From contig FTLJ01000487.1 of NCBI GenBank assembly GCA_900155495.1, positions 1 through 64,000 on the forward strand: 64,000 bases of DNA, written 5' to 3'. This DNA is from Porogramme epimiltina. Lineage: Eukaryota > Basidiomycota > Agaricomycetes > Polyporales > Polyporaceae. The notes under the pieces are model-generated. The model had not been told where the DNA came from and searched no databases. It worked only from the letters and a program-made list of their open reading frames with translations. A program made the position numbers and the translations under genes. This document shows, piece by piece, positions 56,736 through 64,000 of this stretch. Every line of letters starts with the position of its first letter. Position 1 is the stretch's first letter.

Positions 56736-58291
56736 CTAGCGATCGAGATATGCCAAGCACATAGCAAAGCGTACGCGTTTCCAGAACCGCATAGTCCCAG
56801 AACAGACCTTTTCTAAGACGGCACGCTTACGAGATACTGGAACGAGCTATCAACAGCGCGCCTGTGACGACAGAGAAGGAACCTACCCCGAGGAATCTTG
56901 AAGGAGTGCGGCTGAGCTCCACTATGGGCACCCCGAATGGAACCGGTATCCTTCTCTAAGCCTCGCAAGCCTGTGGATGGCACCCCATCAGCGTCGCTAT
57001 GCATAATTAGGTCGTCATGGGTGAATACGCTCTCCACGACAGACTCAGAAGTGGCGCGCTCGCGGGAGGGTTCAGCGTAGAAATCGCTCTTTGCGGCCTG
57101 GCGCTCCAACGCCTCGTTGACGATACTGCCGACGCGTGAGACTGTTATAACATAAAGAGAGCTCACGAGCACACTCACATCTCAATAGCATCCGCCTCAT
57201 TGAACAGCTCTTCGGGGCTTGGAATTGTCTCCGTAGTAAGATGCTCCTCCAACTCCAGCCAGGCGCGTACGAGAGGAATGACTTTCACGCTGGGGTCATC
57301 ATGATCTCTTTTTCCGAAAAGGTCCGTGCTGAGAACAAAATCCCGGAGTGATGGTGTGGTCGATGGTGGCCTAGGCTCAGCGTCCGGTGTGCCCGCAGTT
57401 CCCCTCAGCTCCGATGTGTCCACGGCCCCTTGCGCCGCATCTGAACAGTTAGGGACCTTCGTAAGACTATCGGGTCGCTCGTGGAGAGGCTCAAACTTCA
57501 TGACCTCGCGGCGTAGGCGATCTAGATCGCCCCAGTCGTCCAACCCCGCAGCCTCAGACGGAGCTTCTTCCAAAAAGTCGTCAACGTTGCAGTCGGGGTC
57601 GAGAGGGGCGACACATATATCGTCTACGTTAAGAGGGGCATCCGGTCCAATGTGCGACTTCCCAGGTTGTTGAGGCGAATCTTCCTCTTGACCAACAGGC
57701 GGTGATGGTCCTGTGCCTTCTTCCGGGAGCACGTAACGCCTGCAGCGATAATCTGCTATACGGTGGATGTCCGGGTTAAACTTCCGTTTCATTGCAATAT
57801 CCTGCCTCGCGCTGAGTCTGATGGCGTGAGAATAGTCATATGTGGCTCCGGAGGTCAAGCGAGCGACGCGAACGGTCAACTCGCATTCGATCCAGTGGAA
57901 GCAGTTGGGGAATGGGAAGGATGGTCGTGGACGGACAGGTGCACGTCCCTTCGCATAGTGGGTGTTCGGGAGAATGGGGATGACCATATCTGGTGTATAA
58001 CCCTCGTCCTTGTCCTCTGTTCTGAGCGATGCACCAATGAGACGAACAGTGTATCGACACCATGTCTTCTCGAACGAAGGGAACTCATCTGCCTGTCTCA
58101 TTGCTTGGTTACGGGAGTGAAGACGCCAGGTTGGAAAAGGTGCATACCGTTGAGATATACACGAGGTACTTCTTCAGTGTCATCGTGCGAGCCTCCTCGA
58201 GAGCAACAGGGTCGTTCAGATGTTGGACCATCGCCGTGGGGTCGAGCTGGAGGACAACATATGTTTGTGGTACGGGGTACGATAACTTCAT
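56736..58291 (-). CDS. FPFxNCxHW family protein m5 (subfamily I)
   Basis: Minus-strand exons 58291-58148, 58092-57179, 57125-56887 and 56836-56736 give 465 residues with phases 0, 2 and 1. Exon 1 is MKLSYPVPQTYVVLQLD...KKYLVYIST, where the last codon is ACG instead of the usual ATG. The core has GYTPDMVIPILPNTHYAKGR and FPFPNCFHWIECELTVRVAR. Downstream are YDYSHAIRLSARQD, FLEEAPSEAAGLDDWGD, FVLSTDLFGKRDHDDPSVKV and LELEEHLTTETIPSPEELF. Exon 3 starts IVNEALERQAAKSDF. Exon 4 reads EKVCSGTMRFWKRVRFAM and ends AYLDR. It faces m6 head to head. Function unknown. Confidence 0.77.
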
Positions 58292-59172
58292 TACGGTCGT
58301 AGATGGGAGAGAGTAGGTTGTGCGGATGTCCTCAGGTCGCTGTTAAAGGTCCGGGGGTCCTTCGAGGACTACAGGTGGATGTGCGCCCTAAAAGCACTCG
58401 CGACGAGGGAAGAGCTACTGTTGTGTGACCAAGTGTTTGGACGCCTAAGGGAGTTTATGGGCACGAATTAATCACGACTCAGAAACAAGTGGTTGTTTGC
58501 TCACCCTGACGGTCTATGCGGAGGCGGGAAGCTCGAGTAGAAGGGGGGCGTTGTTCCAGGACGGGCACCAGGAGGAAGAGGAGAAGGGTTTCAATGTTCG
58601 AATTGGACATCAGCCTGACGTAGGCTTCGCATGATAAAATACCTACTGGATGTTTAGCGACCTTTGGTTGTGTAGGCGCACGCTGGATTCGTTCCTGGCG
58701 CGCATCAGCATATCTTCACGAGAACAATTAAACGGCAGTGCTCAGTGTCCATTTCTCGCGTCATCAGGTCCGGGGCTACACACGAGCGCGTGAGCCATCA
58801 TCACCCGAAGTACTCATTCAGGGGTGGCACCAGGGCTCTATGTGCCAAAACAAATCAAGGGCTTGACTTGTCAGTCTATGGAGCGAATGGCGATTGTACT
58901 GGGTGAGAGATAGGTCAACAGGACAATAGTCACTCCGCGGGTCAATAGTGGCGTAATTGATATTGCGGAGACGCTGGGATCGGGAAATGCCGAGTGGGCG
59001 GTCACGTTGTCGGAATAAGGGTCGCCCCTTGCCAAAGCGTTGTACTTGGACAATGACGGCTTTATTAGTATGAACAAACTTCGCTCAGTGTATGCGCTTT
59101 CACCAAAGCTAGTACGCGAACCCATAAAGGCGGTAAGTACTTGGCGGCTCCGTCATCGTACCCGTTACCGAG
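58292..59172. promoter_or_regulatory. divergent region between m5 and m6
   Basis: 881 bp between two outward-facing starts. No frame with motifs and no clear TATA box. A minus-strand frame at 59125-58871 has no support. Confidence 0.4.
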
Positions 59173-60506
59173 ATGTCTGACTCCGCCCACCCCTCCGATG
59201 CCACGACCCGGATGCCATTTCCCATCTCCGGAACCTACGCTGTCGCCAAGATAGATGTAGAAGCCACAATACTCGGAGTACACGACCCCGAAGTCCTCGA
59301 GGCCTCACATCGGCTCTGTGCGGCCAAATGTTTGATTTGTCTCGACTGGGTACGTGACGTGTCTTATAAGATCTGTCTAGCGAAGTAACGTCCTCGCTAT
59401 TAGATTAAAGACCTGCCTATCACAGATGGCGGGACATCCATCTTTGGGGTGTACTTGATTGGACCAGGCCTTCGCCCGGAAGAGCCAAAGAAGGGCATAA
59501 CTTCCGAAATGTGCATGCCCATCTTCCCCGCCACCCATCATCCAACCGGCCGTGCCCCTCTACGTGCCCATCCTGAATTTCCCTTCTCCAACTGCTATCA
59601 TTGGCTTGGGGAAGACATGGAAATGGACGTTCGGATCAAGGACGGTAGCTATCCTCGCGAGCGGGGTACCTTCACTTGGTTGCCCGATGGCCAGGTCCTC
59701 CTTATGGAAGACTTCCGTGTGGATGACATCACTTGCGTCGATGACTTCTTCACTGCGCAGAGGCCGTGTGTTCAGGCAGATGGCGAGGGTGGAGAAGCAG
59801 GTCAACCCGTGCTTGTGATACCCTCTTCAAGTAGTCTCAACGAACGGGGTCAGGTAGACGCCGCCGGAGCTGGTGACGCATTCGGGGCAGGGGGAGAGGA
59901 GATCTGCGATTCATTGTCCTCTTACTCATGCGACTCGAATCGCACACGATGGTCGGATATGGGCGGGAGTGAGGCCGACTTAGATGACCTGGAATTCGCT
60001 GATGTTCCGCACAACCTCAAAAACTGCCTCCCGGTCGTCGACATCTGGTTGGACCTCGAAAACCACGTCCAAGATGGGGAGATCCCAAACCCGAAGGAGT
60101 TCGCTGAACAGTATTGGGCCCTGCGCGAGTACGCGCCTTGATATCTTTTCGTCATTGTTGCGGTATCTAATCCAGGCATTACCTACCGTCCGCGCGACTC
60201 GTATTCCAGCTTGATGACGAGGTATAAGGAGGCAGAATGGGAACGCGCAAGACTTGAGCGCCGACGTGCTCAGGAATGCGCAGTCAGAGACGAAAAATGC
60301 CCCTTCAAGGAGCTCCCCAAGGACGGATGTGTCTGCGGGGGGAGTACTTTGGGGCGGGTGTCCAAACGACGACTGTTGACAGGTAAGGCTGTCTTTCTCT
60401 TCTGTCATGTGTTCAGTCTAATGCATATTTATCTTCAGGATTCTCTCGGTTCTGTCGGAAGATGGGGCAATTTTTCTGTATCGGTAACCTCGCCCACGAT
60501 GTATAG
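59173..60506 (+). CDS. FPFxNCxHW family protein m6 (subfamily II)
   Basis: Exons 59173-59349, 59404-60128, 60210-60382 and 60439-60506 give 380 residues with phases 0, 2 and 1. The start at 59173 gives a 13-residue extension before MPFPISGTYAVAKIDVEATI; the ATG at 59212 matches m3 better and may be the real start. The core is EMCMPIFPATHHPTGRAPLR, then FPFSNCYHWLGEDMEMDVRI. The C-terminal module is LPVVDIWLDLENHVQDGEIP then NPKEFAEQYWALR. Exon 3 is charged, DLMTRYKEAEWERARLERRR, with a later CPFKELPKDGCVCGG. Exon 4 ends CIGNLAHDV. The intron 2 acceptor (60209) was chosen over an earlier one because it alone keeps exon 3 open. Function unknown. Confidence 0.7.
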
Positions 60507-61316
60507 ATCATCGTCATTATTTCTATGATATATCCCTTTGCGCTCGCCGATAGTGCGACGGCCGACGACTGTGCTCTGTGTTGTTACTACAAGTTGGCAA
60601 TCCACGCCGCTTGCTCGGCCATTGTCCACAGGCATGTCGATGACTGCAAAGCACGTAGCTCCTTATACAGATACACTGCGAGCTATTGATACAGGATGAG
60701 GCGATACGTGTGAACATGCTACAGAGTATGTAGAGGTAAGGACTGCTATTGCGAGGGACCTGCCCAGTCGCTGTGAAGCACAACGATCGAAGTTTGTGAC
60801 TAGAAGGAATGTGTGATTGGATGTCGCGCATTTGATACCTTGACCACGGTGGGTCGCAGCAAAGTCTACTGCGAATGAGCGCCAGCTGATGTGATTGTCC
60901 ATGACCCTGTCGGAGGGGGAGCCGTCAAAGTCGAAGGATCGTATAATGCATAGAATGGCGAGGCAGCCATCATGCGCGGAGGGAGGTTCCATTGCCTTGG
61001 AGGTCTTCGACGCCCGTGATTGTCCTTCAAGACGCATACAGAGCTATCAGCTGTCATTGGTCGCTATATACGTATTTAAAGCACAAACCTTGCCGGGATC
61101 CACTTCGGAGTCTTCAGTCTTGCACAACGGAGACGAAGGGACAGATGGGACGAAAGCTCGTTGGTGCACAACAGATGTAGGGCGATTGTCGGACTCGAGT
61201 GGGAGGGACAAGTTAGAAAATGTCTTTCTTGAGGCGAAATGAGATCGGCTTCCGGAACCACCAGCGGGTAACGAGATCATGGAGCGTAACTTAATGGAAA
61301 TTAACGTCAAACGCCG
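60507..61316. other. intergenic region, no supported gene
   Basis: Between the 3' ends of m6 and z2, which converge. Only short frames. Confidence 0.5.
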
Positions 61317-62135
61317 CTAAGACATTACGGGGTGCGTACCGAAGACTTTCTCTTCTTCTTCTCCCTTGTCAAGCACCACTGTTGCGGATGATATCGGGGA
61401 AGGTGAGCGTAGGAGACGATTCGACGGCGGGAAGACACATACACTGTATTCTGCTGCTACGCGAGGTAGAAACGAGGGATCTGCGTTACAGAGATTCACC
61501 CAGGAGTTGAACACGTTCTCCTCTTCAAGCTGTAGCAGCTCCAAATCTTCCTGGCTAAGGTAGAACCCGCGCACGTCGCCCTCTTCGAGCTTCGTTTCAT
61601 CTTTGCGAGGCCAGAGGCCTTGAAGCTTCCGTGTACTTCTGATGCGAAACTTGAGCAGCACGGCGTTGTGACAGTGCCATGGCGGACACGTCTCCACGGA
61701 TGAAGAGCCGTTGGGAAGACTGTGAGGAGCGATCGCACTGGCGAAGTGCCTATAGAGATACGGAAGATCTTCGTATGGTGACCCACCGAATGTCCCGCAA
61801 AGAAAGACGGTCGGATGTTCACCGTCCGGACATTTGTCTAATACCACGCAAGGACGAATTGTTCCTCTTTCTAAATGCAGCGCTTCAGTAGATTTGATGC
61901 GTTGAAGGCACGTCGCCATGATATGTGGGTATTTCTCGATCCCTGGGGAAGCGAGTAGAATGTGGTCACCGACAGACGAAGGGGATTCGAGTATCCTTGC
62001 GAATTGGCCGCTGTCGTAGTCTCTTCGAACAGCTGGGGAAGGAGCGGTGGATAGAGAGAGAGGTACGACAGGCCTGGATGGACATGGGAGTGGAGTGGAA
62101 GGCATAGAGCACGTACGAGAGGAAGGTAGCGGCAT
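61317..62135 (-). CDS. RP-x-VL / VFL motif protein z2 (unrecognised family)
   Basis: Single open frame of 272 codons starting MPLPSSRTCSMPSTPLPCPS. After a Pro/Ser-rich start comes HILLASPGIEKYPH, then LERGTIRPCVVLDKC, HPTVFLCGTFGG, LPYLYRHFASAI and PPWHCHNAVLLKFRI, in the same order as the z1 protein at 27158-27874. A charged segment LSQEDLELLQLEEENVFNSW follows. The first 30 residues may not be translated; a start at MPSTPL or further downstream is possible, or a first exon lies upstream. Like z1 it is placed head to head with a member of the FPFxNCxHW family (m7, 633 bp between starts). Function unknown. Confidence 0.6.
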   Translation of the reverse strand: MPLPSSRTCSMPSTPLPCPSRPVVPLSLSTAPSPAVRRDYDSGQFARILESPSSVGDHILLASPGIEKYPHIMATCLQRIKSTEALHLERGTIRPCVVLDKCPDGEHPTVFLCGTFGGSPYEDLPYLYRHFASAIAPHSLPNGSSSVETCPPWHCHNAVLLKFRIRSTRKLQGLWPRKDETKLEEGDVRGFYLSQEDLELLQLEEENVFNSWVNLCNADPSFLPRVAAEYSVCVFPPSNRLLRSPSPISSATVVLDKGEEEEKVFGTHPVMS

Positions 62136-62768
62136 AATGGCTACCTACGTCAGTGGTCAGGAAGGTAGATTTTATGGGCGCCCACGAGCATCTCCGCAAA
62201 TCGGAGATATGGGTACAGACAAAGGGTCTCCACTTGTGGCTTTTGAACAATAATCCTTTACCTATATCTAAAGCATTCACCGAGACTCGCTTTGTGATCT
62301 ACGGAGGCAGAATAACCCCTAAACGTACAGCTCTCTCCTTGAATAGCGACAATAGAACTCGCTGATCCTGTAGTCTCTGAGCTGGCTGAGCATGCCATTC
62401 AGAGCACCTTGAAATATTAGACGGACTGGTAGACTGTGAGGTCTGAAATCGTAGACTCACCTGGGGGTTGTACAACTTCCAACCTATTTACGAGAGCACC
62501 ACAGAACGCGTGGTCTGCCAATTGAGGCAGAGAGTTCCCACGGTTGCCACAGGCGCCTATCTCAATCTCAAATCTCAAGTCCGTTCGAACTTGCTTTGTG
62601 CCGCCGCGTTGAGGGGCCACAATGGCGCAGCCGGAGTGGAGCACTATAAAACCATTGTTCTATGACCATCGACGGCTCTTCCTTATTCCCTGCCCCCCTC
62701 ATACCCCTCCTCCTCCCACCCTCAATCACTCAGACACCATCCTTGATTCTCACTAGTTCCTCGCCGTC
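62136..62768. promoter_or_regulatory. divergent promoter region of z2 and m7
   Basis: 633 bp between outward-facing starts. A ctataaaacc TATA box at 62644-62653 lies about 115 bp before the m7 ATG. Confidence 0.5.
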
Positions 62769-64000
62769 ATGACATTCATTCCCTATGCAAACAACTACGT
62801 CGTGGCGGAGATAGATATGGAAGCCACTCTGCGGGACGTATGGGATCCCAAAGTCCGAGAAGAGATTCAGTCGATGACACCCGTCAAGTGTCTGATGTAT
62901 TGTGAGACTGTAAGTGCATTACTTCCTCCGATGGAGAGCTTGACTCATCGACATTATGGGGTAGCACATTGACATCTACATTGGCGCGCGTATATTCCGT
63001 ATGAATCTCATCGGTTATGGGCCTCGCATTGCGCAGCCCGACCGTTTCGTCACTGCCGACATGTACTATCCTATCCACCCCAGCCCCGATATCAGCCACC
63101 CCGCCGGCCGCAAGCCTCTCCTCGCAGATCACTGCTTCCCCTTTTCAAATTGCTGCCATTGGCTCGGCTCTGATATGGAGATGATGGTACGCGTCATCAC
63201 AAAGCAGGAAGTCGAGAGTGAGGGCGAGCTACGTCCTTCTGCGGTGTCCGACTCCGTTCGCATCGGGCTGCAAACTAAGGACAGGATTTTGGTGAACCGC
63301 GCGCGAAGGGAGGCCGACGATATCGTCAGGAGTGCTGCAGAAGCCTTCATGGAAGAAGCTGCTTTGTCTATCTTCGAGGAACTCCCTGGTCCGGATGCAG
63401 TAGCAGAGATATCCTCACGTTGGCAGCGCGAGGGGACGGGAGCATTCCGGTGGACTAAGGCTTCGCATTGTCCTGACGGCCGTGATTCATCAAGGTGGTC
63501 CCCGAATCCGCACCAGTTCTATCCTGAGGACTCCTCCTCTTTCCACACCGCATCCTATGCGTCTTCCATGGAACCACAGGATGAGGTGGTAGGCGACGAA
63601 AACCCGGACTGCTTCCCGACGTTGAGAGTGTGGGGTGATCTTTCCGCGCACATCGCACAAGAAAGCATCCCAGATCCAACTGTCTTCGCAGATCAGTACA
63701 GGGCTATGACGAGGTGCGCACTGCTACACCACGATACGACATTCTCAGCTAATTATTCTCATAACGTCCACAGGATCTTGCAGAGAGACGTAGATGCCCC
63801 CATCCACGCTGTGAGATGCCCTATTATCGACGATGCGGAAGTACGCGAGTTTTACGAGAAGTGGCTGGAACCCATACCAACACAACACACGACGCGCGGA
63901 AAACCGACGAGATGTAAGTACTGACAATTCTTTTTCTCAGCTGAGGCTCACTCTTCTGTCGCTCTAGGGATGCCTAATCGACTTCTGCGCTTTGTTGGCT
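62769..64000 (+). CDS. FPFxNCxHW family protein m7 (subfamily II, 3' end outside window)
   Basis: Exons 62769-62909, 62965-63713 and 63774-63913, plus a fourth starting at 63968 that runs off the edge; intron phases 0, 2 and 1 agree with the family. The N-terminus is MTFIPYANNYVVAEIDMEAT. The core is TADMYYPIHPSPDISHPAGR then FPFSNCCHWLGSDMEMMVRV. A Glu/Asp-rich linker leads to FPTLRVWGDLSAHIAQESIP then DPTVFADQYRAMTR. Exon 3 starts ILQRDVDAPIHAVRC, and the visible part of exon 4 reads MPNRLLRFVG. Closest to m6 and m3. A TATA box precedes it. Function unknown. Confidence 0.72.

Noticed and set aside
61317..62135. PemK-like toxin domain suggested by the RPCVVL motif
   Set aside because: The motif is too short and the flanking pattern differs; no other evidence supports such a role.

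Overview
The window is nuclear DNA of a filamentous basidiomycete, most likely an agaricomycete (a Polyporales-type wood-decay fungus is my guess from general gene style, not a measured result). The evidence is short introns (about 45-65 nt, gtgagt/gtgcgt donors, ctaac/ctgac-like branch sites, yag acceptors), several exons in even small genes, TATA boxes 20-120 bp before starts, an intron-less tRNA-Ile(AAT), and recognisable eukaryotic housekeeping proteins. A short run of N at 40675-40682 marks an assembly gap. Layout: 1.2-2.4 kb holds the spliceosomal gene CWC15 (minus). 2.4-9.3 kb is a very GC- and CpG-rich block with simple repeats in which I can support no gene. 9.35-12.67 kb is a five-exon PLP enzyme resembling the N-terminal half of molybdenum cofactor sulfurase. 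12.7-22.8 kb is gene-poor and carries a large segmental duplication (about 14.5-17.7 kb against 18.75-21.5 kb), each copy with a TATA box and the same small first exons of an unknown gene. From 22.8 to 31 kb come two members of an unrecognised multi-exon protein family plus other lineage-specific genes. 31.1-45.5 kb is a housekeeping island: an SR-rich SCI1-like nuclear protein, two small unknown genes, tRNA-Ile, a CHY zinc-finger protein, a Ser/Thr-rich single-pass membrane protein, the rRNA-processing factor EFG1, an aldo-keto reductase and a MYND zinc-finger protein. 49.4-51.4 kb is a seven-helix membrane protein. From 52 kb to the right edge are five more members of the unknown family. The most notable content is that family. 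Seven copies lie in this window (23.9, 28.4, 52.0-53.3, 54.5-56.0, 56.7-58.3, 59.2-60.5 and 62.8 kb to the edge) on both strands. They share an FPFxNCxHW core, a C-terminal module ending in IPSPEEF-like sequence and, wherever I could reconstruct the whole gene, the same three intron positions and phases (0, 2, 1; the last is not demonstrated in the 52.0-53.3 kb member). They form two diverged subfamilies. Two copies face, across a short shared promoter region, a gene of a second unknown family with an RP-x-VL / VFL motif. Together with the duplicated segments this gives a locus that appears to grow by local duplication while its proteins diverge fast. No function is claimed for these families. 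Gene models were built by hand from splice signals and frame continuity; exon limits given below are my readings and have no transcript support.
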